A stretch of 64,000 bases of DNA from Mesorhizobium sp. (GTDB lineage: Bacteria; Pseudomonadota; Alphaproteobacteria; Rhizobiales; Rhizobiaceae). The DNA lies in assembly GCA_004020545.1 (NCBI GenBank), contig SAQE01000015.1, positions 34,582 through 98,581 of the forward strand, written 5' to 3'. Below the pieces are notes generated by a model that did no database searches, had not been told where the DNA came from, and saw only the letters and a list, made by a program, of their open reading frames with translations. The translations under genes were made by a program, and so were the position numbers. How positions within the stretch are numbered: position 1 is the first letter of the stretch; every line of letters starts with the position of its first letter. Positions 8,574-17,191 of this stretch are shown here, one piece after another.

Positions 8574-9587
8574 ATGCTCATCCATCGGTCTCCAAAACAC
8601 CTCGAAAGGCTGGACGATCGGCCGATCGATGTGAGCAAAGGCGAGATCCTGTGCTTTGTGGGACTGCGCAACGAAGCGACGTTGTTGCCGCATCTTCTCG
8701 ATCACTATCGCAGCCTCGGCGTCGACCGCTTCTTCTTCCTGGACAACGGCTCAACGGATGGAACGCGTGAGCTGATACTGGCGCAGCCGGACAGCCATTG
8801 CTTTCACACCGAAGGGTCGCATTTCGCGGAAAACATCACTCCGCCGCGATGGATCAACACGCTGATGCGCGTGTTCGGCTCCGGCCACTGGTGCCTATCG
8901 GTCGATGCCGACGAACTGCTCGTCTATCCCGATTTCGAACGTGTGAACCTGCGCCGGCTTTGCGGCTATCTGGACTCGACCGGCGCCGAGGCTGTGATCG
9001 GCTCGATGATCGACATGTATGCCGACGGGCCGCTGGCGGAATGCAGCTATGACGGCAAAAGCCCTCTTGTCGAGGCGTCGCCTTATTTCGATCCGGAGCC
9101 TGGGTGGCTGCGCGCGCGCGACGGCCTTTATCCGCCCGAGCAGATGTTCGGCGGCGTGAGGGAACGTGCCTTCTGGCACGGCCGGTTCAAGCAGACCCTC
9201 CCTCCGTGCCTGACCAAGGTGCCGATCGTGCGATGGGGCAGGAGCACGCACTACCATGCGGCGCAACATACGATCAGCGAGGTTCGTTTCAGCGAACTTC
9301 GCATCGCGCTGCTGCATTTCAAATTCATCTGGGGCTTTCAGCAGAAATCGGCATCTTCCCTGGGCGAGAATGCGCAACTCAAGGAAAAGACGCTTGAGGA
9401 GCGCGCTGCCTACATGGAAGCACTGGAACGCGACCCGAAATTGTCGCTTCGAAACAGCCGGTCTGTCCGCTATCGCGGCGACAGCGCGCAACTCGTGGAA
9501 CTTGGCTGGATGAAATCCTCGGACCGCTACGCCGAATACGTCGCGAAAACGACCAAGCCGCGGTTAGAGGAAACCGCGGCCACCTGA
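8574..9587 (+). CDS. GT-A glycosyltransferase (Glyco_tranf_2_4 type)
   Basis: This 337-residue protein has an N-terminal GT-A nucleotide-sugar core: ILCFVGLRNEATLLPHLLDHY, then FFFLDNGSTDGTREL, and the DxD-type metal motif SVDADELLVYPDFE near residue 105. It lacks membrane segments. This is the pattern of the family-2/92-like transferases common in rhizobial polysaccharide loci. The C-terminal 100 residues (HYHAAQHTISEVRFSELRIALLHFKFIW) match the usual ending of the group. It is read opposite to the two giant glycosyltransferases and sits between them. Donor and acceptor sugars are unknown. The ribosome site before ATG 8574 is weak. Confidence 0.8.
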   Translation: MLIHRSPKHLERLDDRPIDVSKGEILCFVGLRNEATLLPHLLDHYRSLGVDRFFFLDNGSTDGTRELILAQPDSHCFHTEGSHFAENITPPRWINTLMRVFGSGHWCLSVDADELLVYPDFERVNLRRLCGYLDSTGAEAVIGSMIDMYADGPLAECSYDGKSPLVEASPYFDPEPGWLRARDGLYPPEQMFGGVRERAFWHGRFKQTLPPCLTKVPIVRWGRSTHYHAAQHTISEVRFSELRIALLHFKFIWGFQQKSASSLGENAQLKEKTLEERAAYMEALERDPKLSLRNSRSVRYRGDSAQLVELGWMKSSDRYAEYVAKTTKPRLEETAAT

Positions 9588-9624
9588 GTTGGCGATCTGA
9601 GGAGTCGGAAGAGGCCGCTGGTGT

Positions 9625-9915
9625 TTAACCGCCGTAGCGGTGTCCACCGTCGCCGCTGCCGTTGCTGCGGCCATCTGCCGAAAACTGCGCCAAGCTGTTG
9701 AGGGCCAGCGCCTTGCAAGCCGTCGGCGCGTTCGGATAACGGTGCAAATAGTCCTCGAGCGCCTCGATGGTGCCGATCTTGAGGGCCTGCTCGCAAGCGA
9801 GCTCGGCTTCCTTGACCGGAGCAACTTCGATTTGTGCCTGCGCCGCGTTTGAAAAAACGACGCTCACGCCCAGAATGCTAAGTCCGCCCAACAGCAGCGA
9901 CTGGATCTTACGCAT
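9625..9915 (-). CDS. Small exported protein, glycine-rich C-terminus
   Basis: A 96-residue product with a clear signal peptide (MRKIQSLLLGGLSILGVSVV, cleavage likely after AQA). The mature part EAELACEQALKIGTIEALEDYL and YLHRYPNAPTACKALAL resembles the short helix-pair segment seen next to tetratricopeptide or caspase-like proteins of rhizobia. It ends in a low-complexity Ser/Gly/His tail. Start: ATG 9915 is preceded by GGAAAGGGGTTTGTT; the frame upstream to 9984 has no signal. An AT-rich stretch at 9945-9985 is the probable promoter. No function is assigned. Confidence 0.6.
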   Translation of the reverse strand: MRKIQSLLLGGLSILGVSVVFSNAAQAQIEVAPVKEAELACEQALKIGTIEALEDYLHRYPNAPTACKALALNSLAQFSADGRSNGSGDGGHRYGG

Positions 9916-10062
9916 AACAAACCCCTTTCCACCACATGCCCCATGTATTCTAATAATATAACAGGTTAATAATTTGTCAACCATAACGGGAGGTTATCGG
10001 GGCGGGTGTGGAGGGCCAGCGCGGTTAACCTTAACCGCGGCCGCATGGGTCTCGGGCAGCGC

Positions 10063-12765
10063 TCAATCACTGAAAAGCGTCAGCTTTCGAAAGAAGGCAT
10101 TGGTTGGAAAACCGTTGGGAATTTCCGCGAAACGAACCGCCAGAATGATCGAGAGCGGCGTTTTGTGCCGCACGCGAAGCGACGCCACCAGGCGGTGGCG
10201 CGCGAACTTGTCTCGAACGGCCGTCCATCCGGAAAAAGCGATGGTTTGCTGGGCGATGTCCTGCTGCCAGTCGATGATCCGGTCGGGGCGGGTGAGAGCC
10301 AGGCCGAAGTCGATTGCCGGCGCGTTGGAATGCGCGACTTCCACTGCTGCCTCCAGCCTGCGGAAGAAGGGTGGAAATTGTTGATCGAGCGACGCCGCGA
10401 TCGGCCCGTCCAGATGCGGTCGCAGGAATATCCCGCCATCGTCCCGCGCCACCAGGAGCAATGGAAGATCGGAGACGCGCGGCGTGAGAAGCCTGGCGCT
10501 CCTCAGCGCTTGAAAGGCGAGGCTGCGTGAGCCGTCGGCTCCATCGGTCTCGTCTGGAGTATCCTCATCGGTCTTGGCTGCGTCCCCCTCAAGCAAGGTC
10601 GCCGCGGTATCGGGACGACCGGTCGCCAGGGCGATGGCGGCGAGGCTTCCGATGGCCGCATCGCTGTTCGGTTCGAGATCGCAGAGTTCGAGATACTTTC
10701 GATAGGCGGGGGTATATCTCAGGTTTTCGCGCGCGCTTTCGATTTCGGATCGCGCCGTGTTCTGGGCGATGGCAAGCTGATAAAGCAGCCCGGCGTCGTC
10801 GAATCGGCCCGACCTGAACGCCTCGATGATGGGACGGCGATTGTCGTACCAGTTCGAGGTCCGGAACATTCCGTCCGGTTTCGAGCGATACCAGTAAAGC
10901 GGCTTCGGAACCGGCCGGATCCTCAACCCGGCAAGGGAAGCCCGCGCGAAGAATTCCCAGTCGTGCATGGCATAGCCAGGCTCTTCGATCAGAAACCCGA
11001 TCTGTGAGAAAACCTCCCGGCGCACCATCGCATTGGCATCGCCATAGACATTGTGGATCAGGCCAAGCGCGTCGGGGCCGCCGAGTGGCAGATACTGGAT
11101 CAGCCCGTCCGCCCGGTCCGCGGGAACGAAATCCTCGTAGAAGATCAGTTGGAAGGCGGTGCAGATATCCGCTCCAGATGCCGTCATGGCGCGGACGAAT
11201 TGGTCGACGGCCTCTGGAAAAAGTGCGTTGTCGTCATCCGCGAACAGGATCAACGCGCCACGCGCGGCGCGGACACCGGCGTTTCGCGTGGCGCCAAGGT
11301 GTTTGTGCGGCCGGCGCAAAATCTTCCATCCGCGCTGACGGAAGGTCGGCTCCAGCGCGTCCAGCAACCGCCTCGCTTCATCCTGGTCGCTTCCGTCATC
11401 GACCAGCACCAGCTCCAGCCGGTCGTAGGTTTGCGCCTCGATCGCCGCGATCGCCTGCTTGAGATAGAGCGGCCGGTTGCGATGGGCCATGACGATCGAA
11501 ACCAGCGGCGCCGGACCGGTGCGCTTGCCAACGCGCCGGCGTGCGGCCGATGCCGGCGGATTGCGTGTATCCAGCCAGGCCTGCCGGCATTGACCAGAAA
11601 TGTCTATCCGCCGCGGGCGGGGCGGGCTGCCGAGCGCGGCCAGGATCGAGCGGGCCAACTGGCCGGCGTCAGGCTCGGCCAATCGAGGCTGCTCCGCCTC
11701 TGCGTTCCACGCCTCGGCATTGGCGCCGGCGTTGGTGGCAACGAACGGCACCCCCGCCGCGATGCAGGCGGCGACGGCGGCGCCGGTCGATGCGGCAAGC
11801 GAAGGGATGACCGCCAACGCACCGCTGCGCGCGACGTAGTCGAGCTTCGCTGTCAGATCGGTGGCGGGCAAAACCTTGAGCTTGAACGGCCATTTCTCGG
11901 CCCGGCGCAGAAGCAGTCCGCCGCTGTGCTCGCCCATGATCTTGCCGAATGGAGCGAAGGCGGTAAGGGTCAGGCCTGGGGGCGCCGAAGGCGCGAGCAA
12001 ATCCAGCGCATCGCAAAGCAGCGTCAGGCCATCGCGAAACCGCGCCGTGGAGAAGACGGCGAGCTCTCGCACAGTTCCGCTTTTGGGCGCCGGCCGCGCA
12101 CCGGCCCGGCCGATGCCGGCGGACAGCGGCAACATCGGCATCACTGCCGCCTTGCGGACCTTCCAGCCTTTCGACAGCATCCACTTGCGCAGCGTGGCGG
12201 AGGCACAGATCGTCCGTCCGGCCATCTCCGCGCAGTATTTTTCCATATAGGCGATGGCGATCGCCTCGGTGCTTCCCATGAAGGCCTTGTCGGCTTCGTG
12301 CGCCCATTCCTCCGGAGCGTTGGTGAAGACAATGATCGGCGGAGGCGCGAAGGTCCCGGTTTCGGCCGCCAGCAGCGTATAGTAAGCCAATCCGCCCTCG
12401 AGGGGCGCGTAGACCAGATCGTGATTGGACCGTTCGAGGTAATGCAGCAACGCCGCGGAGCGGCTCTCGGGCGTCGCCAGCGAAGGGAGCAGTTGATCGG
12501 ACCTGTCGAGAACCTCCAGTTTGACCGAGGCGGCCCCGAATTCCGAGCGGTACGCTGCCACCTCGTCGGCAGACGGCGCATCCCGGCCGACAACCCAAAG
12601 CAGGGTGACGTTGTCTCCGTTCTCGGCGAACAGCCTGGCAAGTTCGCCGGGCGCCGTGGCGTCGTCGATGTCGTCGTTGCGCCGGATCGCTTGCGTCACC
12701 ACCAAGATGCGGCGACGACCGCCTTGCGGCTTCGACGCCTTCCTCAGCTTGCTCCCGATGGCCAT
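10063..12765 (-). CDS. Large two-domain glycosyltransferase, paralogue of the 5132-8434 gene
   Basis: 900 residues with the same order as its neighbour: a GT-B half (EHSGGLLLRRAEKWPFKLKVL, FVATNAGANAEAWN), a GT2 half starting about residue 425 (PLVSIVMAHRNRPLYLKQA, LVDDGSDQDE, LFADDDNALFP, MHDWEFFARASLAGL), and the shared tail block (LPLLLVARDDGGIFLRP to TNAFFRKLTLFSD). It is about 200 residues shorter, mostly between the GT2 half and the tail block. ATG 12765 follows AGAGGAACCGGCA. The duplication and the intact DxD-like motifs suggest two enzymes with different donors or acceptors acting on one polymer; specificity is unknown. Confidence 0.8.
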   Translation of the reverse strand: MAIGSKLRKASKPQGGRRRILVVTQAIRRNDDIDDATAPGELARLFAENGDNVTLLWVVGRDAPSADEVAAYRSEFGAASVKLEVLDRSDQLLPSLATPESRSAALLHYLERSNHDLVYAPLEGGLAYYTLLAAETGTFAPPPIIVFTNAPEEWAHEADKAFMGSTEAIAIAYMEKYCAEMAGRTICASATLRKWMLSKGWKVRKAAVMPMLPLSAGIGRAGARPAPKSGTVRELAVFSTARFRDGLTLLCDALDLLAPSAPPGLTLTAFAPFGKIMGEHSGGLLLRRAEKWPFKLKVLPATDLTAKLDYVARSGALAVIPSLAASTGAAVAACIAAGVPFVATNAGANAEAWNAEAEQPRLAEPDAGQLARSILAALGSPPRPRRIDISGQCRQAWLDTRNPPASAARRRVGKRTGPAPLVSIVMAHRNRPLYLKQAIAAIEAQTYDRLELVLVDDGSDQDEARRLLDALEPTFRQRGWKILRRPHKHLGATRNAGVRAARGALILFADDDNALFPEAVDQFVRAMTASGADICTAFQLIFYEDFVPADRADGLIQYLPLGGPDALGLIHNVYGDANAMVRREVFSQIGFLIEEPGYAMHDWEFFARASLAGLRIRPVPKPLYWYRSKPDGMFRTSNWYDNRRPIIEAFRSGRFDDAGLLYQLAIAQNTARSEIESARENLRYTPAYRKYLELCDLEPNSDAAIGSLAAIALATGRPDTAATLLEGDAAKTDEDTPDETDGADGSRSLAFQALRSARLLTPRVSDLPLLLVARDDGGIFLRPHLDGPIAASLDQQFPPFFRRLEAAVEVAHSNAPAIDFGLALTRPDRIIDWQQDIAQQTIAFSGWTAVRDKFARHRLVASLRVRHKTPLSIILAVRFAEIPNGFPTNAFFRKLTLFSD

Positions 12766-12996
12766 TGCCGGTTCCTCTGCCCCAAATTCATAAGCAGTGT
12801 TCTTCTGCTTCTGTGCCTTTTGACCATCCCTGGTTTACTTTTCAGTGATCATCCTTCTGCGCCGTTGGTAAACCAAGACCATCAAGCGGTCCCTAAAAAG
12901 GCTGTACAATCAATCGACTGTTACAAATTTATCGACACGGCATAACCAATCTTTACGCGTCCCGGCTAATCGTTCACGGCATAGCAGGAGGCGCAA

Positions 12997-13512
12997 ATGA
13001 AAACGACGTTGAAGTTTCTCGCTGCGCTCGGTCTGATGGGCGCGATGGTCTCGACGAGTTCTGCAGGGGAATTGCTGCGTCCGCGCATCAGTCTCGGCAC
13101 CGCCAACGTCAAGACGATCAGCGGCGATCGCGGTGGCTATGTGATCGACTATGCCATCCGTGCCTTGAAGCTGCGGCGCAGCGGCGGCTTTGTGCGGTTC
13201 GATGGTGCGTGCGACTCGGCCTGCACGCTCTATCTGTCCATGCCCAAGAGCAAGATGTGCGTCACGCGCAATGCATCGTTCGGCTTCCATCTGCCCTACG
13301 GCGCCGGCGCGCGGGGCAATCAGGTTGCCGCGAACTTCATGATGAAGAACTATCCTGGCTGGGTTCGCGGATGGATCGCCAAGCGCGGTGGGCTGAAGAA
13401 TTCCATCGCGACCATGACATACGCGGATGCGAGCCGTTTCCTCCCGACCTGTCCATCCGCGCAGCGTGCGACCATCGCAAGCCTGAGCCCGACGCGCCTG
13501 CGTGGCGGCTGA
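12997..13512 (+). CDS. Periplasmic ClpP/crotonase-fold-like protein
   Basis: A 171-residue exported protein (signal MKTTLKFLAALGLMGAMVST, cleavage near SSAG). The mature region has GGYVIDYAIRALKLRRSGG, then FDGACDSACTLYL and SFGFHLPYG. This is the order of a Clp-protease-like fold in which the Ser of a C-x-S-A-C-T motif (S74) and a later His (H98) are candidate catalytic residues. Cys72, Cys76 and Cys88 could form disulfides. It resembles the small secreted predicted periplasmic proteins of rhizobia with ClpP-like spacing. The start is supported by CAGGAGGCGCAA. Catalysis is unproven, because the third triad residue is not obvious. Confidence 0.6.
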   Translation: MKTTLKFLAALGLMGAMVSTSSAGELLRPRISLGTANVKTISGDRGGYVIDYAIRALKLRRSGGFVRFDGACDSACTLYLSMPKSKMCVTRNASFGFHLPYGAGARGNQVAANFMMKNYPGWVRGWIAKRGGLKNSIATMTYADASRFLPTCPSAQRATIASLSPTRLRGG

Positions 13513-13650
13513 TGCTCGAGCCGGTGCTGGAATAAATCCGACGGTGGGTGCGTCATGCGCCCGCCGTTGCCGATTCATGCGGCGGCTCTCAATTGAACCG
13601 AAAGGTCATTGGTGTATTTTTCAGACGTCTGTTGATTGGGCGTGGTCCGA

Positions 13651-14391
13651 ATGCAGTCTTGCCAAAAGTTCGTGCTGATCGCTTCGCCAAGAACCGGCTC
13701 CCAAGCGTTCAATCGCCATCTCAACCAGTATGACGGGATGGTGATGCACGGCGAAGTCTTCAATCCTGGCTTTGTCGGCTTGCGCCACGACTACCATGAG
13801 AAAATGAATCTGCCGCGCGAACGCGTCGATTTGCGAGATGCCGAGCCGGAGCGGTTCATCGCGCGGATTTTCGACGATCCGTCGGCGCGCTTTATCGGAT
13901 TTCACATATTTCCCGATCAGACCCGGCCCGCCATACTCCCTGTGCTCGAAGATGAGGGTGTCAAGAAGCTCTGGCTTGTAAGAAATCCGATCGGATCCTT
14001 CGTGTCATTGCTTGAGGCGGAGGCTTCCGGGATCTGGACGGTGCACGCCTCCGATCCCGTCGCCGCCGATAGTCCGAGGAAAAAAGTGTACTTCGACATA
14101 GACCGGTTCAATGCCTATCTGCGCGAACTGAACCTGTTTCGCGCGAAGATCAGATCCGTGCTGTTCGAGACCCGGCAGCCATTCTTTCCGATCCACTACA
14201 GCGACATCGGCGATCCGCTGGTTGGCAATGCGATCATCGCCTATCTCGGCGGCTCCCAGCGTCTGGATCATTTCGAGACCGAGATCCTGAAGCCGCCGCA
14301 GCGGCCTTTCGTCGACCGTATCGAGAATTACTGGGAATTCGTGACCTATTTCAGGGCCGCCTCGACAGACGATCTGTATGCGTTCGGCTGA
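13651..14391 (+). CDS. Sulfotransferase-like protein (Stf0 type)
   Basis: About 246 residues. The N-terminal FVLIASPRTGSQAFNRHL contains the SPRTGS loop that binds the 5'-phosphosulfate of PAPS in sulfotransferases. KKLWLVRNPIGSFVSLLE supplies the RNP-S motif that contacts the 3'-phosphate. The rest fits a small cytoplasmic sulfotransferase that modifies a carbohydrate or lipid hydroxyl. ATG at 13651 is used; a TTG at 13636 and a GTG at 13642 lie in frame, and none has a strong ribosome site. Its place between glycosyltransferases and the sulfatase-fold transferase suggests it sulfates the local polysaccharide or its lipid carrier. Confidence 0.75.
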   Translation: MQSCQKFVLIASPRTGSQAFNRHLNQYDGMVMHGEVFNPGFVGLRHDYHEKMNLPRERVDLRDAEPERFIARIFDDPSARFIGFHIFPDQTRPAILPVLEDEGVKKLWLVRNPIGSFVSLLEAEASGIWTVHASDPVAADSPRKKVYFDIDRFNAYLRELNLFRAKIRSVLFETRQPFFPIHYSDIGDPLVGNAIIAYLGGSQRLDHFETEILKPPQRPFVDRIENYWEFVTYFRAASTDDLYAFG

Positions 14392-14674
14392 TGCCCGGAG
14401 GGCAAGCCCGTCGGCGAGAGCCGGAGCAAGGCCGCCTCGCTCAATCTTGTCGCCGTCGAAATTCGCCGGCTTGCCAATTCCGGCCGGCGCCCTGATCCGC
14501 CATCAATCGGCAAAACCAATTGTCTTTCAATATGTTCGGTTAACCAGTTCTGAAGAGACATGGTTAACGAATACTTGATTTTGTTGACTCTTTTTTGGCC
14601 CGGGCTGATTCTGCAAGCGAGGGTTTGAAAGCTGCCGGCGGTGGCCGGAGCGCAAACTGGCGGCGGGCAATTGC

Positions 14675-17164
14675 ATGAGTATCGGCGGCAGTGTGGGATC
14701 GGCGAGCCGATCCGAAAGCGGCCAGGCGCAATCAAAGACGAAAACGGCCTTGACGCAGAACCTGCGCTTCAGGCGCATGTCCTTGCGCATCATTTGCACC
14801 GGCCTGTTGTCATGGCTGCTGCTGGGCGTCTACCGAGGCGTCATCCTCGATCCGCAAACGACATTTCAGGGCGTTCTGGCGTCCATCCCCATGGGATTGG
14901 CGGCAAGCTACTACGATCTGATCCTCGTTGCGTCGCTGACGGCGGCAACGCTGATCCTGCTCTTTGCCGCGAAGGCAAGCAGGCTTGCCTTCGCGGCAAT
15001 CGTCTTCCTCTTCTATCTCGTCGTCGTGGTGTCGCTGGCTTGGGGGTTTGCCAACATCAATCTCGTCAAGATGCTGGGTGAGCCATTCACGTTCCAGTGG
15101 CTGGTCTATGGCGACTTCCTGCAGAATGCCGACGCCAAGAATGCCATGGGCGACGCGCTCAATATGCGAGACGCCGCGACCCTTGGCGGGTCAATCGTCT
15201 TGGTGCTGGTTCTTGGCTCCGCCGCAGGCAGGTGGGGCCACCGGCTGAGTTCCGCGGGTCACCGAGCGTTTCTGATTGCGCTGGTCCTATGTGTCGGCGC
15301 GGCGCTGGCCGTTACCGGTTATCACGTGCGCGCGGAAGCGCTGCCGGCGCCGAAGATCGACAATCCGCTCGTCTATTTCATACAGTCGGCCTGGTTCAGT
15401 TCAACGCCGGTCATGCTGGCGATCGGCGCCGGCGTCGATGATCCCGATGTCGCTAGCGTCGGCGAGCGTCCGCCGGAAACGTCAAGCTTCAAGGCGCCGG
15501 CACCAAATCCGATCAAGAACGTGCTGATCTTCATGATGGAGTCGGTGCCATCAAAGTACATCGAGACCTTTGGCGGCAAGTATCCGATTACGCCGAACAT
15601 CAAGAGCTATGCCGCGGATTCCATCCGCTTCGACAACATCTATGCGCACGCGCCTTCCACCCACTACTCGATATTCTCCCTGCTGACCTCGATGTATAAC
15701 GACATCTCGTTCTACGGGATGACCAGCAGGTACCCGTATCTGCCGTTGGATTCGATTTCCAACACGCTGTCCAAGCACGATTTTCGAACCGGGTTTTTCT
15801 GGAGTGCGGATTCCCGCTTCCAGCGAGTGGACGAGTTTTTGCTCAACAAGGGACTGGATGTGATCCAGGACTACCGAGGGCAAAAATGCGCCACCCCGAC
15901 CTTCAAGCTCAGCACCGAGCAGTGGAAGAACATGGACTACAACAGTGATCTCTGCACGGCGCAATCGATCATCGACTGGATGAACAAGGATTCGGAGAAG
16001 CCTTTCTTCGGCATAATGTTCACGGCGATGACCCACTATCCCTACATCTCCGACAGCCCGATGTTCTCGAAGATGACGCCTTCCGCCAAAGACAGAGGGC
16101 CGATGCATTACGTCGATGATGAGAAATTCAACGCCTATCTCAACGCCCTGAAGGTCGGCGACACCGCGCTCGGTGAAATCCTTGAATCGCTGAAGCAGTC
16201 AGGCAAGCTCGACTCGACGCTTGTCGTCATCCTGGGCGATCACGGCGAGGCGTTCGGGGAACATGGCGAGTATATCCATGCCAGCGCGATCTACGACGAG
16301 AACGTCCACATCCCGCTGATCATGATCAACAAGCGCCTTTTCCATGACGAGGTTGCGCATCCGGTTGGCGGCATTATCGATATCGCCCCGACGATCTTCG
16401 ACGTACTCGGACTTCCACTGCCGAAGCAATGGCAAGGGCGCAGCCTGTTCAGCGAGCAGCGGCCGAACAAGACCTTCTTCTTCAACCCATGGGCCGGGTC
16501 CTTGCTCGGCTATCGCGAAGACGATCGAAAGGTGATTTTCAACGCGACCACCGGCAAGGTCGAAGAATACGACCTCAGGACGGATCCCGGGGAGAGGGCG
16601 AACCTCTTCAACGACGGTTCAAGCGACCGAACGGCGCTTTTGCAGCCGATTGCCGGATGGGTGCAGTCGCAGAAGCGGCGAATAGCAAACCTTGTCGCCG
16701 AGAACGAGAAGGACGCCGGGCACTGCACCGCCATGTCTCTGGAGATCGACGCGGCCGGCACCGATTACCAGGGTCCGCCTCTCTTCGACGTTCTCGTTGA
16801 CGGCAAGCAACTTGCCGAAATCGCCGTCCAGGGCAAGGGGAGCAAGGCATCGACAGGCGAGGAGCGCGTGGCGGAACTGAACGACGCGGCAATGGGCGCG
16901 CGGCCGTTCCGCATCGATCTCAGTGGCGCGCCCAATCCAAAGTCAATCGAGATTCGCTATGTCAACGACCAGTGGGCCGGAGACGGCCTGCCCGGCGATC
17001 GCAACCTTTTCATCAAGAGCATCAAGGTGAACGGGCAGTTGGTGCCCAATGGCAAACTGCATGTCGATGAGCAGTCGCATGGCTATACCGACGACAGCGG
17101 GACCGCCATGTACACCAATGGCTCGCTATGGGTCAGCGGCCCATTCATCGAAGGATGCATGTAG
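14675..17164 (+). CDS. LtaS/OpgB-like membrane phospho-group transferase with C-terminal carbohydrate-binding module
   Basis: 829 residues. Five or so membrane helices lie within residues 35-235. A periplasmic alkaline-phosphatase/sulfatase fold follows: the metal-binding Glu in FMMESVPSKY (about 289), a nucleophile region APSTHYSIFSLLTS (about 325-340) and GDHGEAFGEHG (about 520-531). This is the arrangement of lipoteichoic acid synthases and phosphoglycerol transferases, which move glycerol-phosphate onto glycans. From about residue 687 the tail LEIDAAGTDYQGPPLFDVLV, with VNDQWAGDGLPGDRNLFIKS, looks like a calcium-dependent xylan-binding module (CBM36/60-like). An enzyme that decorates an exported polysaccharide and holds it through its own binding module is the natural reading. 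Confidence 0.8.
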   Translation: MSIGGSVGSASRSESGQAQSKTKTALTQNLRFRRMSLRIICTGLLSWLLLGVYRGVILDPQTTFQGVLASIPMGLAASYYDLILVASLTAATLILLFAAKASRLAFAAIVFLFYLVVVVSLAWGFANINLVKMLGEPFTFQWLVYGDFLQNADAKNAMGDALNMRDAATLGGSIVLVLVLGSAAGRWGHRLSSAGHRAFLIALVLCVGAALAVTGYHVRAEALPAPKIDNPLVYFIQSAWFSSTPVMLAIGAGVDDPDVASVGERPPETSSFKAPAPNPIKNVLIFMMESVPSKYIETFGGKYPITPNIKSYAADSIRFDNIYAHAPSTHYSIFSLLTSMYNDISFYGMTSRYPYLPLDSISNTLSKHDFRTGFFWSADSRFQRVDEFLLNKGLDVIQDYRGQKCATPTFKLSTEQWKNMDYNSDLCTAQSIIDWMNKDSEKPFFGIMFTAMTHYPYISDSPMFSKMTPSAKDRGPMHYVDDEKFNAYLNALKVGDTALGEILESLKQSGKLDSTLVVILGDHGEAFGEHGEYIHASAIYDENVHIPLIMINKRLFHDEVAHPVGGIIDIAPTIFDVLGLPLPKQWQGRSLFSEQRPNKTFFFNPWAGSLLGYREDDRKVIFNATTGKVEEYDLRTDPGERANLFNDGSSDRTALLQPIAGWVQSQKRRIANLVAENEKDAGHCTAMSLEIDAAGTDYQGPPLFDVLVDGKQLAEIAVQGKGSKASTGEERVAELNDAAMGARPFRIDLSGAPNPKSIEIRYVNDQWAGDGLPGDRNLFIKSIKVNGQLVPNGKLHVDEQSHGYTDDSGTAMYTNGSLWVSGPFIEGCM

Positions 17165-17191
17165 GGCAGGGGGCCGGCGGCGGCTTATGCG

